Of a stretch of DNA of 50,535 nucleotides, positions 16,139 to 23,714 are shown piece by piece. Origin of the DNA: Acidimicrobiia bacterium. Its GTDB lineage: Bacteria > Actinomycetota > Acidimicrobiia > Acidimicrobiales > CAIXPF01. The notes under the pieces are model-generated. The model had not been told where the DNA came from and did no database searches. It saw only the letters and a list, made by a program, of their open reading frames with translations. Made by a program: the position numbers and the translations under genes. The stretch covers positions 1 through 50,535 of the forward strand of contig CANJRG010000024.1 of NCBI GenBank assembly GCA_947476745.1, given 5' to 3'. Position 1 is the stretch's first letter. Each line of letters opens with the position of its first letter.

Positions 16139-16912
16139 TCAGCGGGTCCGCGCTGCGACGTTCGGGAACTGGCCGGTCGTGGCAGTCACCCCGCCGTCCA
16201 CGGGCAGGGCCACGCCGGTGATGAACGACGCGTCGGGTGACAGCAGGAACGACACCGCCGCCGCCAGTTCCGAGGACTCACCCCAGCGGGCCATGGGGAC
16301 GATGTTGCGCATGGTCTCGTCGACATCGCTGCGGTTGCGCATCGGCTCGGTCATCCCGGTCTTGGTCGGGCCGGGGCACACCGCGTTGACCCGGATGCCC
16401 TCGTGGGCGACGTCGAGGGCGACGGCCTTGGCCAGGTTGATCACCGCCGCCTTGGACGCGTTGTACGTCCACAGACCGGGATCGGCACCGATGCCCGAGG
16501 TCGACCCGGTGACCACGATCGCCCCGCCGGAAACCTTGCGCAGTGCCGGCAACGCAGCTCGCATCCCCAGCGCCACCGCCCGCACGTTGACGTCCATCAC
16601 CTTGTCGAACATCGACATGGGGGCCCGGTCGATGGCGCCGAAGCCGGCGATGCCGGCGTTGAGGAATACCCCGTGCAACGCCCCGAAGTGCACCTCGGCT
16701 GCGCTGACCATGGCCTCGTTGGTGGCCTCGGCGGTCACGTCCCCGGCGACGGCGACCACGCCGTCGACCGTGTCGGTCCAGCGCAGGCAGTCCTCCGTGA
16801 GATCGACCGCGACGACCATGGCCCCATCTGCGACCAACCGTTCGACCGTGGCCCGGCCGATGCCCGACGCGGCGCCGGTGACGGCGTACACCCTGCCCTT
16901 GTTGCTGCTCAT
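16139..16912 (-). CDS. Short-chain dehydrogenase/reductase
   Basis: A 257-residue classical SDR. TGAASGIG near residue 10 binds the cofactor, Asp in VVAVDLTED suggests preference for NAD(H), LNAGIAG is the NNAG-equivalent, and the catalytic set is Ser in VTGSTSGIG plus YNASK. Such enzymes oxidise or reduce hydroxyl/keto groups on steroids, acyl chains or sugars. The ATG at 16912 is fixed by the fold and by a TACGGT hexamer 7 bases upstream; the longer frame to 17074 is out of keeping with the family. The acyl-CoA dehydrogenase gene lies upstream on the same strand. Confidence 0.93.
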   Translation of the reverse strand: MSSNKGRVYAVTGAASGIGRATVERLVADGAMVVAVDLTEDCLRWTDTVDGVVAVAGDVTAEATNEAMVSAAEVHFGALHGVFLNAGIAGFGAIDRAPMSMFDKVMDVNVRAVALGMRAALPALRKVSGGAIVVTGSTSGIGADPGLWTYNASKAAVINLAKAVALDVAHEGIRVNAVCPGPTKTGMTEPMRNRSDVDETMRNIVPMARWGESSELAAAVSFLLSPDASFITGVALPVDGGVTATTGQFPNVAARTR

Positions 16913-16919
16913 GGCCCCG

Positions 16920-16925
16920 ACCGTA
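16920..16925 (-). promoter_or_regulatory. Leaderless-type -10 hexamer TACGGT of the SDR gene
   Basis: The hexamer ends 7 bases before the ATG at 16912, placing the transcript start at the initiation codon. Confidence 0.55.
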
Positions 16926-16991
16926 GCGGCTCCGAGTGGAGGGACGACTGCGCCGGGCGGGCTGGTCACGCCCGCCCGGCGGACACCCGGT

Positions 16992-18185
16992 TCACAGCAG
17001 GCCCTTGCGGCTCCGGCTCCAGGGGATGTCGCGGTCGACGCGGGGCTCGGCGGGTAGGCCGAGCACGCGCTCACCGAGGATGTTCCGTTGGATCTCGTCG
17101 GTCCCGCCGCGGATCGACATCGACGGCGAGGTCAGATACGTCATGCTGTGCTCGTTCTCGGTCAGCATGCCGTCGGGGCCGAGCGAGTCGAGGGCGATGG
17201 TCGCCCGGTCTCGGTACTGGCGGGTGGCCCGCAGCTTGGCGCCCGAACCGGCGGGCCCGGGCTGGCGGGAGGCTGCGGCACGGCTGTTGGTCCACGAGGC
17301 TGCCTGGTCGAAGGCGTAGGCGTTCATGGCCCGCTGCCGCCAGGTCGGGTCGTCGAAGGGACCGTCGGGCAGCAGGGCGGCCAGCCAGCTCGGTGCCGTC
17401 GGGGCGCCGCCCCGTTGCTTCTTGGCTCCGCCTCCGCCGCCTCCGCCGCCTCCGGCGGAAGCCCGCTCGTGGGCGAGGACGGTCACGGCCACGTTCCAGC
17501 CGGTACCGAGTTCACCGATCCGCCAGCTGTCGGGGATCCGGGCCCCGGATACAAAGACCTCGGAGAAGTGCTTGTCCCCGTTCATCTGCACCAGCGGGCG
17601 GACCTCGACGGCAGGGTCGTCCATCCGGATCGCGAACATCGTCAGGCCGTTGTGCTTGGGCACCTCGGTGTCGGTCCGGGCCAGGACCAGACCCCAGGTG
17701 GCCCACATGCCCCGGCTGGTCCACACCTTCTGGCCGTCGAGGGTCCATTCGTCGCCGTCGCGTTCCGCCTTCATGGCGACATTGGCGAGGTCGGAACCGG
17801 CCTCCGGTTCGGAGAACATCTGGCACCAGATCTCCGAGCCGTTGGCGATCGACGGCATCCACTGCTGCTGCTGCTCCTCGGTGCCGTGGGCCAGCAGGGT
17901 GGGGCCGACCATGGCCAGACCGACCGCGTAGACGTAGAGGTCGGGAACGGCGAACTCGCGCTGGATGCGCTTGACGGCCCGGCCTTCCTCGCCCGATGCG
18001 CCCCGCCCGCCGAGCTCGGTGGGCCAGGACGGGACGGCCCAGCCGCCCGATTCCGCACCCTCGAGGTAGCGCCGCCCCGACTCGAGATCGTCGCTGCCCA
18101 CGCCCATCGTGGCGGCCCGTACGCCCGGCTTGCGGCGCTCGAGGAACGCCTCCATACCGGACCGAATGTCGTCGTCGCTCAACAC
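16992..18185 (-). CDS. Acyl-CoA dehydrogenase (FadE type) with poly-glycine insertion
   Basis: A 397-residue acyl-CoA dehydrogenase. The middle domain shows QMFSEPEAGSDLA and WTLDGQKVWTSRG; the C-terminal helices end with SIRGGTDEIQRNILGERVLGLP, typical of mycobacterial FadE enzymes that introduce the 2,3 double bond in CoA thioesters, with FAD. Between middle and C-terminal domains, around residue 245, is a run of nine glycines followed by AKKQRGGAP, an unusual low-complexity insertion at a normally helical place. The GTG at 18185 is supported by a TAGCGT hexamer 6 bases upstream; a TTG one codon later is possible. Divergent from the CoA-transferase fusion. Confidence 0.9.
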   Translation of the reverse strand: MLSDDDIRSGMEAFLERRKPGVRAATMGVGSDDLESGRRYLEGAESGGWAVPSWPTELGGRGASGEEGRAVKRIQREFAVPDLYVYAVGLAMVGPTLLAHGTEEQQQQWMPSIANGSEIWCQMFSEPEAGSDLANVAMKAERDGDEWTLDGQKVWTSRGMWATWGLVLARTDTEVPKHNGLTMFAIRMDDPAVEVRPLVQMNGDKHFSEVFVSGARIPDSWRIGELGTGWNVAVTVLAHERASAGGGGGGGGGAKKQRGGAPTAPSWLAALLPDGPFDDPTWRQRAMNAYAFDQAASWTNSRAAASRQPGPAGSGAKLRATRQYRDRATIALDSLGPDGMLTENEHSMTYLTSPSMSIRGGTDEIQRNILGERVLGLPAEPRVDRDIPWSRSRKGLL

Positions 18186-18215
18186 GGCAGCACGCTAGCG
18201 GACCCCGTGCTGCCG
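18185..18215. promoter_or_regulatory. 10-bp inverted repeat overlapping the ACAD start and promoter
   Basis: CGGCAGCACG (18185-18194) and CGTGCTGCCG (18206-18215) form a perfect inverted repeat with an 11-base spacer, in the 77-base gap between divergent genes. It covers the first base of the GTG start and part of the minus-strand -10 hexamer, so it could be an operator acting on the acyl-CoA dehydrogenase gene or both genes. Confidence 0.4.
18192..18197 (-). promoter_or_regulatory. Leaderless-type -10 hexamer TAGCGT of the acyl-CoA dehydrogenase gene
   Basis: It ends 6 bases before the GTG at 18185. Confidence 0.5.
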
Positions 18216-18250
18216 GGGCGGCTCGACGCGCGGGCCGCAGCCGTTCGGGC

Positions 18251-18256
18251 TACCGT
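18251..18256 (+). promoter_or_regulatory. Leaderless-type -10 hexamer TACCGT of the CoA-transferase fusion
   Basis: It ends 6 bases before the ATG at 18263, with no ribosome-binding site between. Confidence 0.55.
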
Positions 18257-18262
18257 GCGCGC

Positions 18263-20815
18263 ATGCTGTCGAGGTTTCGCGTGGTGGACATGACCGACGA
18301 GCGGGGCCAGTTGGCCGGCTACCTGCTCGCCGCACTCGGTGCGGAGGTGATCGCGGTCGAATCCCCGGGGGGCAGCGGCAGCCGGCGGCGGGCCCCGTTC
18401 GATCGTGACGGGTCGTCGCTCGCTCATGCGGCGGCGAACCGGGGCAAGCGTTCGGTCGTCCTCGATCCGGGCGACGACGCCGACCGGGCGGTGCTCGACC
18501 GGCTCCTCGCCGGGGCCGACGTGGTGCTGCTGAGCGGCTCACCCAGGGAGCTGGCCGCATCGGGCGTGTCCCCCGGCGCGCTCGCCGCCGACCATCCGCA
18601 GCTGGTGGTGGTGGCGATCAGCCCGTTCGGCCAGCACGGGCCCAAGGCCGACTGGGCGGCGACCGATCTCACCGTGTGGGCTGCCGGCGGTCCGCTGGCC
18701 CTGTCCGGTGCCCCCGACCGGGCGCCGGTCCGGGTGAGCGTGGCCCAGTCCTTCGGCCACGCTTCGGCCACGGCGGCGAGCGGGGCGGTGCTGGCCCTGC
18801 TGGAACGGGAGCAGTCCGGCCTGGGTCAGGTGCTCGACGTCTCCGCCCAGTTGTCGGCGATGCCGTTCACCCAGTCGGCGGCGCTCAGCGCTGCCGTCGG
18901 AGCCGAGCTGTTGTCGAGGTCGGGAGGGGGCATCAAGAGCGGCGACGTGTTCCTCCGCTTCGTGTACCCCGCCAAGGACGGCCATGTGTCGATCACGCTG
19001 GTGTTCGGTGCGGCGGTCGGCCCGTCCACCGCACGGCTCATGCGCTACCTCGGCGAGCAGGGGTGGCTGGAGCCGGCTGAGGTCGACCGGGACTGGATCG
19101 GCTACCACATGGCCCTGGCGGAGGGACGGGAGCCGCTCGCCGGGTTCGAGGCGCTGAAGGAACGCTTGGCGTCCTTCACCGCCAGCCGTACCAAGGGCGA
19201 ACTGTTCGCCCTGGCCCGTGAGCAGCGCTTCCTCATCGCCCCGGTGGCCACCACGGCCGATGTGCTGGGCTCCGAGCAGTTCGCCGCGCGTGGTTTCTGG
19301 CAGGAGATCGACGGTATCCGCTTCCCCGGACCGTGGGCTCGGACCGCGCAACCGTGGCCGATCCTCGCTGCCGCCCCGGCCGTTGGCGCCGACGCTGCTG
19401 CGGTCGTCGCCGAGCCCGTTCGTTCACCGTCGGTGCGACCATTGGCCGACGCGGCCGACGCGGCCGACGCGTCCGACGTGACCATCGCGGCCGACGTGAC
19501 CATCGCGGCCGACGTGACCATCGCGGCCGACGTGACCATCGCGGCCGACGTGACCATCGCGGCCGACGTGACCATCGCGGCCGACGCGACCATCGCGGCC
19601 GGCAAGGGTCGAAGCTCCCGGCGTCCCCTCGAGGGCCTCAAGGTGCTGGACTTCATGTGGGCGGTGGCGGGTCCGACGTTGTCACGTGCCCTGGCCGACG
19701 CCGGGGCGACGGTCATCCGCGTCGAGTCGTCGTCGCGGGTCGATCCGGCCCGGGCCTTTCTGCCGTTCATCGACAACCGGTTCGGCGTGGAGAACTCGGC
19801 GTTGTTCCACAACCTCGGTGCGGGCAAGCAGAGTTTCACCCTCGACCTGAACCGGCCCGATGGCCGTGAGGTGGCCCTCGACCTGGTGCGCTGGGCCGAT
19901 GTCGTGTGCGAGGCCTACTCGCCCAAGGCGATGCGCAGCTTCGGCCTGGACTACGAGCAGCTCCGCGCCGTGAACCCGTCGGTGGTGATGCTGTCGTCGT
20001 GCCTGTTCGGCCAACAGGGGCCGCTGGCGTCTTTCGCTGGCTACGGCAACCTCGCCGGGGCCATGACCGGCTTCTACAACCTGACCGGCTGGCCCGACGG
20101 CGACCCCGAGGGTCCCTTCGGGGCGTTCACCGACTACGCCGCCCCGTCGGTGGCGCTCACCACGTTGCTCGCAGCGGTCGACCACCAGCGCCGTACGGGC
20201 GAGGGCCAGTACCTCGACTTCTCCCAGGCCGAAGCGTCGCTGCACTTCCTGGCCTCTGCGCTGCTCGAGTACGAGTACCACGGCGACATCGCCGCGCGTC
20301 GCGGCAACGCCGATCTCGAGCTGTGCCCCCACGGGGTGTTCCCCGCGGCCGGTGAGGACCAGTGGGTGGCGGTCGTGGCCCAGGATGATGTCGCGTGGGC
20401 CGCACTGGCCGGTCTGGTGGGCCGTCCCGATCTCGCCGGCCTCGATGCGGGCGAACGTCTGGCCCGGCACGAGGAACTCGAGGGCGTGGTGCGCGCGTGG
20501 ACGTCGGTCCGTTCGCCGGTCGAGGCCGAGGCGGCGTGCCAGGCCATCGGGGTGGCCGCTCACAGCGTGCAGAACGCCGTCGAGCTGCTGGTGGACCCCC
20601 AGCTGGTCCACCAGGGCCACTGGCGTCGGGTGCCGCACCCCGTGCACGGCGAGACCGTGGTGGAGGGACCCCGGGTGGAGCTGTCTCGCACCCCGGTCGG
20701 TCCGTCTGCGGCGGGCCCGCTGCTTGGGGGCCACGTACGCAGCGTGCTCGAGGACCTGCTCGGTTACGACCCCGCCCGGGTGGACGAGCTGGCGGCGTCC
20801 GGCCTGTTCGACTGA
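18263..20815 (+). CDS. Tandem CaiB/BaiF (family III) CoA-transferase fusion with repeat linker
   Basis: An 850-residue protein, twice the family length. Half 1 (about residues 1-385) starts LSRFRVVDMTDERGQLAGYL; half 2 (about 455-850) starts LKVLDFMWAVAGPTLSRALA. Family III enzymes move CoA between carboxylic acids through an Asp-bound acyl intermediate (Asp169 in formyl-CoA transferase). Counting back from the G-x-GQ motif, the equivalent residue is Asp624 (FTDYAAP) in half 2 but Phe164 (QSFGHAS) in half 1, so only half 2 looks catalytic. The halves are joined by a linker with six DVTIAA units and one DATIAA. The family forms interlocked dimers, so the fusion may be an internal dimer. A second such fusion lies at 42549. 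Confidence 0.9.
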   Translation: MLSRFRVVDMTDERGQLAGYLLAALGAEVIAVESPGGSGSRRRAPFDRDGSSLAHAAANRGKRSVVLDPGDDADRAVLDRLLAGADVVLLSGSPRELAASGVSPGALAADHPQLVVVAISPFGQHGPKADWAATDLTVWAAGGPLALSGAPDRAPVRVSVAQSFGHASATAASGAVLALLEREQSGLGQVLDVSAQLSAMPFTQSAALSAAVGAELLSRSGGGIKSGDVFLRFVYPAKDGHVSITLVFGAAVGPSTARLMRYLGEQGWLEPAEVDRDWIGYHMALAEGREPLAGFEALKERLASFTASRTKGELFALAREQRFLIAPVATTADVLGSEQFAARGFWQEIDGIRFPGPWARTAQPWPILAAAPAVGADAAAVVAEPVRSPSVRPLADAADAADASDVTIAADVTIAADVTIAADVTIAADVTIAADVTIAADATIAAGKGRSSRRPLEGLKVLDFMWAVAGPTLSRALADAGATVIRVESSSRVDPARAFLPFIDNRFGVENSALFHNLGAGKQSFTLDLNRPDGREVALDLVRWADVVCEAYSPKAMRSFGLDYEQLRAVNPSVVMLSSCLFGQQGPLASFAGYGNLAGAMTGFYNLTGWPDGDPEGPFGAFTDYAAPSVALTTLLAAVDHQRRTGEGQYLDFSQAEASLHFLASALLEYEYHGDIAARRGNADLELCPHGVFPAAGEDQWVAVVAQDDVAWAALAGLVGRPDLAGLDAGERLARHEELEGVVRAWTSVRSPVEAEAACQAIGVAAHSVQNAVELLVDPQLVHQGHWRRVPHPVHGETVVEGPRVELSRTPVGPSAAGPLLGGHVRSVLEDLLGYDPARVDELAASGLFD
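19475..19600 (+). repeat. 18-bp tandem repeat, seven units, in the CoA-transferase linker
   Basis: The unit GACGTGACCATCGCGGCC (DVTIAA) is repeated six times without change, and a seventh copy differs by one base (GACGCGACC, DATIAA). The preceding 27 bases are a 9-bp GCGGCCGAC repeat (AADAADA). Perfect identity of the copies indicates recent expansion or correction. Confidence 0.95.
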
Positions 20816-20863
20816 GCGTCGCGGGGACCTGCGACCTGCGGCGGTCCGACCCGGCCGCGTGGT

Positions 20864-20880
20864 GTCGGGTCGCACCCGAC
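20864..20880 (+). terminator. Short hairpin after the CoA-transferase fusion
   Basis: GTCGGGT-CGC-ACCCGAC is a 7-bp stem with a 3-base loop, 49 bases after the stop and just before the next gene's promoter hexamer. Confidence 0.4.
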
Positions 20881-20892
20881 GGCCGCGGGCGC

Positions 20893-20898
20893 TACGGT
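20893..20898 (+). promoter_or_regulatory. Probable -10 hexamer TACGGT of the second MBL gene
   Basis: TACGGT lies 55 bases before the ATG at 20954; the implied leader carries GTGGAGG as ribosome-binding site. Confidence 0.45.
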
Positions 20899-20953
20899 CC
20901 GAGCGATCCCGGCGCGGTCCGATGCGCCGGTCAGGGGAGTGGAGGTTCCGGCA

Positions 20954-21835
20954 ATGACCCTGCAGACGTGGCAGATCGGTGAGGCCAAGATCACCAAGGT
21001 GACGGAGATGGAGCAGCGATGGCCCGGCTCCGCCGTCATCCCGCAGGCGACGCCGGCGGTGCTGAAGGAGCATGACTGGGTCCTCGGGCCGTTCGCTGAC
21101 CCGGAATCGGGCAAGATCCGCCTCTCCTTCCATGCCTTCTGCATCGAGGTCGGCGACGAGAAGATCGTGGTCGACACCTGTGCCGGTAACGACAAGGTCC
21201 GCCCGAACTTCGAGGCGCTCGGCGGGCTGCACACCGACTTCCTGGAGCGGATGACCGAGGCCGGCTTCGGCCCAGACGATGTGACCGCGGTGGTCTGCAC
21301 CCACCTGCACGTCGACCACGTCGGGTGGAACACCAACCTGGTGAACGGGGTGTGGACCCCGACCTTCCCCAAGGCCCGCTACCTCTTCGGCGCCAAGGAA
21401 TGGAATCACTGGCGGGTCGAACCCCAGGTCTACGGCGACGTGGTCGGCGACAGCATCAAGCCGTGCATCGACGCCGGCCTGGCCGAGCTGGTCGAGTCCG
21501 ACCTGCGGCTCAACGACGCGGTGTGGCTGGAGCCGACCCCGGGTCACACCCCTGGCCATCACAGCGTGCGGATCTCCTCCGGCGGGCTCGACGCGGTGGT
21601 GACCGGCGACATGGTGCATCACCCGATCCAGTTCCACCACCCGGACTGGTCGAGTGAACCCGACGTCGACAAGCCCATTGCCATCGACACCCGCCGGGCG
21701 TTCGCCGAGCGGTACTGCGACGACCACACCATCGTGCTGGGAACCCACTTCGGCGGGCCGAGCTGCGGCCACCTGCGCCGTCTCGACGCCGGCGGCTGGT
21801 GGCTCGACTCGACCGGCTTCCCCGACATCAGCTGA
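20954..21835 (+). CDS. MBL-fold metallo-hydrolase (lactonase-like)
   Basis: A 293-residue metallo-beta-lactamase-fold hydrolase. The metal motif is CTHLHVDHVGWN (His117, His119, Asp121, His122), followed by TPGHTPGHHSVRI and VVTGDMVHHP. An N-terminal strand DEKIVVDTCAGND and the HLHVDH spacing resemble N-acyl-homoserine-lactonase-like and related lactone hydrolases, but substrate cannot be assigned; ring-opening of a lactone from the Baeyer-Villiger enzyme nearby would be one use. The ATG is chosen because GGAGG lies 8 bases upstream; a GTG at 20939 is in frame but includes the ribosome-binding site. Confidence 0.9.
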   Translation: MTLQTWQIGEAKITKVTEMEQRWPGSAVIPQATPAVLKEHDWVLGPFADPESGKIRLSFHAFCIEVGDEKIVVDTCAGNDKVRPNFEALGGLHTDFLERMTEAGFGPDDVTAVVCTHLHVDHVGWNTNLVNGVWTPTFPKARYLFGAKEWNHWRVEPQVYGDVVGDSIKPCIDAGLAELVESDLRLNDAVWLEPTPGHTPGHHSVRISSGGLDAVVTGDMVHHPIQFHHPDWSSEPDVDKPIAIDTRRAFAERYCDDHTIVLGTHFGGPSCGHLRRLDAGGWWLDSTGFPDIS

Positions 21836-21848
21836 TCGAGTGGTCCGC

Positions 21849-21883
21849 CGGCGGCTGAACGGGCCCGGCCCGCCCAGCCGCCG
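21849..21883. terminator. Hairpin between convergent MBL and ECH-like genes
   Basis: CGGCGGCTG (21849-21857) and CAGCCGCCG (21875-21883) form a perfect 9-bp stem in the 64-base convergent gap. Confidence 0.45.
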
Positions 21884-21899
21884 CGGCGCGGCCGGTCCG

Positions 21900-22691
21900 T
21901 CAGTCGCCGCGGTCTTCGAGGCCGGGCATGCGCTTACGTGACCCGAATGGTGTGTCCTTGTCGAAGAAGGCCCCGCCGAGGCTGGCCAGGACATAGGTCG
22001 AGTGCCCGGCGGCGATGGCCCCCCGGAACCCCTGCGCGTCCTGCGCGTCGTTGACCTGCCGCTTGATCGACTGGGCGACGATCGGGTCGAGCCGGGCGAT
22101 GCGTTCGGCCTTGGCCATGGCCGCCTCGGTCAGCTGTTCGCGGGGCACGACGTCGGATACGAAGCCCAACTCCTGGGCCCGGCGGGCGTCGAGGTCGCCG
22201 TACTCCCACAGCAGGTCCTTGGCCCGGCGGGCGCCGATGTCCCATGGGGTCGACTGGAACTGGAACAGGCCGGGCATGAACCGGGCGTCCTCGGACGCCA
22301 CGATGAGATCCATCGCCGCGGCGATCATCCAACCGCCGTAGATGCAGCGGCCCTGCACCGCAGCCAGCGTCGGCTTGGGCAGATCGCGCCAGCGCATGGT
22401 GTTGTCGACGTTCCACTCCCAGGATCGCTGGTGCACCCCGATCACGCCGGGCGGGTACGGCCGGGCCTGGCGGTCGGCGAGTTCCTCCGGGGTGCCGATG
22501 TCGTGGCCCGACGACCAATGCTCGCCGCTGCCGAAGAGCACCACGACGCGCACGTCGTGGTCAGCCATGGCCTCGGTGAAGCCAGCATCGAGTTCCTCGA
22601 GGAGCACCCGCGATTGGGCGTTGCGGTACCTCGGGCGGTTCATGGTCAGCGCCGCCACCGCTCCGATCCGTTCGTAGAGCACGGTGGTCAT
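21900..22691 (-). CDS. Enoyl-CoA hydratase/isomerase family protein lacking both catalytic Glu
   Basis: A 263-residue crotonase-fold protein: LTMNRPRYRNAQS at the start, oxyanion-hole segment HWSSGHDIG near residue 60 and QGRCIYGGWMIAAAMDLIVAS near 115-133. In enoyl-CoA hydratases the first Glu follows GG(G/C)xE and the second lies in the PE motif after the next strand; here these regions read GGWMIAAA and MPGLFQF, so neither Glu is present. The fold still binds CoA thioesters, but the reaction is probably not hydration (isomerase, hydrolase, decarboxylase or ring-opening are known in the family). It lies downstream of the 2-hydroxyacid dehydrogenase gene and has GGAGG upstream of its ATG. 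Confidence 0.85.
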   Translation of the reverse strand: MTTVLYERIGAVAALTMNRPRYRNAQSRVLLEELDAGFTEAMADHDVRVVVLFGSGEHWSSGHDIGTPEELADRQARPYPPGVIGVHQRSWEWNVDNTMRWRDLPKPTLAAVQGRCIYGGWMIAAAMDLIVASEDARFMPGLFQFQSTPWDIGARRAKDLLWEYGDLDARRAQELGFVSDVVPREQLTEAAMAKAERIARLDPIVAQSIKRQVNDAQDAQGFRGAIAAGHSTYVLASLGGAFFDKDTPFGSRKRMPGLEDRGD

Positions 22692-22757
22692 GGGGTCGGT
22701 CCTCCGGTTCGCAGGGTCGATGAACGGGTCGGCCGGGGTCGGCCGGGGTCAGCCGGG

Positions 22758-23714
22758 TCAGCCGCCGACGATGACCCGGATGGGTGTGCCGTCGAGATAG
22801 GCCCGGATGTTCTCGGCGATGTGCCGGTAGAACACGTCGTAGACGTTCTCCGACACGTAGCCGACGTGCGGGGTGGCCAGCACGTTGTCGAGCGTACGAA
22901 AGGGATGGCCGGCCGGAAGCGGCTCGATCCCGAAGGCGTCGAGGCCGGCGCCGGCGATGGTGCCCGCGGCGCAGGCCCGGGCCAGGGCGTCCTCGTCGCA
23001 GATCGGGCCGCGACTGGTGTTGATGAGCCATGCGGTCGGCTTCATCATGGCCAGCTCGGTGGCGCCGACGAGATGATGGGTGCGCTCGGAGAGCACCAGG
23101 TGGATGCTGAGCACGTCGGAGCGCCGCAACAGCTCCTCCTTGCTCACCAGCTCGGCGCCGATTTCCGCGCAGCGCGGCGCGGTGAGGTTCTGGCTCCAGG
23201 CCACCAGGTTCATCCCGAAGGCCTTGCCCACGGCGGCCACCATGGCCCCGATGCGTCCCAACCCGGCCAGGCCCAACGTCGCGCCGTGCAAATCGGTGCC
23301 GATGGTGCTCATCCACCGGCCGGCCCGCACATTGGCAGCCTCGGTCGGCACGTGACGCAGCGCCGCGAGGATCAGGGCCCAGGTCAGCTCGGCGGTGCTC
23401 TGCACGCTGCCGCTGGTGCCGCACAGGATGATGCCCCGCTCGAGGCAGGCGTCCTCGTCGATGGCGGCGTTGCGCATCCCGGTGGTCACCAGCAGACGCA
23501 GGTTCGGCAGCCGGTCGAGCAGCTCGCGGTCGAACGCAGTGCGCTCGCGCATGGCGACGACGGCCTCGTAGGGCAGGAGGCGCTCGACCAGGGCCTCCCG
23601 GTCATCGAGGTGGTCGGCGAACGCGTCGAAGACGACCCGATCGTCGTCGGGGTTGCGGGCCAGGTAGTGGGTGGCCACGGACTGGTAGTCGTCGAGAAGG
23701 GCGACCCGCATCAT
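22758..23714 (-). CDS. D-2-hydroxyacid dehydrogenase family protein
   Basis: A 318-residue NAD(P)-dependent dehydrogenase. The N-terminal substrate domain contains LLVTTGMRNAAIDEDAC; the nucleotide-binding motif is LAGLGRIGAMVA; the catalytic residues are Arg in INTSRGP, Glu in GLDAFGIEP and His in ATPHVGY. The family interconverts 2-hydroxy and 2-keto acids, including phosphoglycerate and glyoxylate. The start is the first of two tandem ATGs at 23714, overlapping the stop of the LLM gene (ATGA). The true substrate is unknown. Confidence 0.9.
   Translation of the reverse strand: MMRVALLDDYQSVATHYLARNPDDDRVVFDAFADHLDDREALVERLLPYEAVVAMRERTAFDRELLDRLPNLRLLVTTGMRNAAIDEDACLERGIILCGTSGSVQSTAELTWALILAALRHVPTEAANVRAGRWMSTIGTDLHGATLGLAGLGRIGAMVAAVGKAFGMNLVAWSQNLTAPRCAEIGAELVSKEELLRRSDVLSIHLVLSERTHHLVGATELAMMKPTAWLINTSRGPICDEDALARACAAGTIAGAGLDAFGIEPLPAGHPFRTLDNVLATPHVGYVSENVYDVFYRHIAENIRAYLDGTPIRVIVGG

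Noticed and set aside
19102-19839. Minus-strand frame with repeated AAMVTS units
   Set aside because: It is only the antisense reading of the DVTIAA repeat in the CoA-transferase linker.
20954-21835. MBL protein as a quorum-quenching AHL lactonase
   Set aside because: The HxHxDH motif is shared by many lactonases and thioesterases; nothing in the sequence is specific for acyl-homoserine lactones and there are no quorum-sensing genes nearby.
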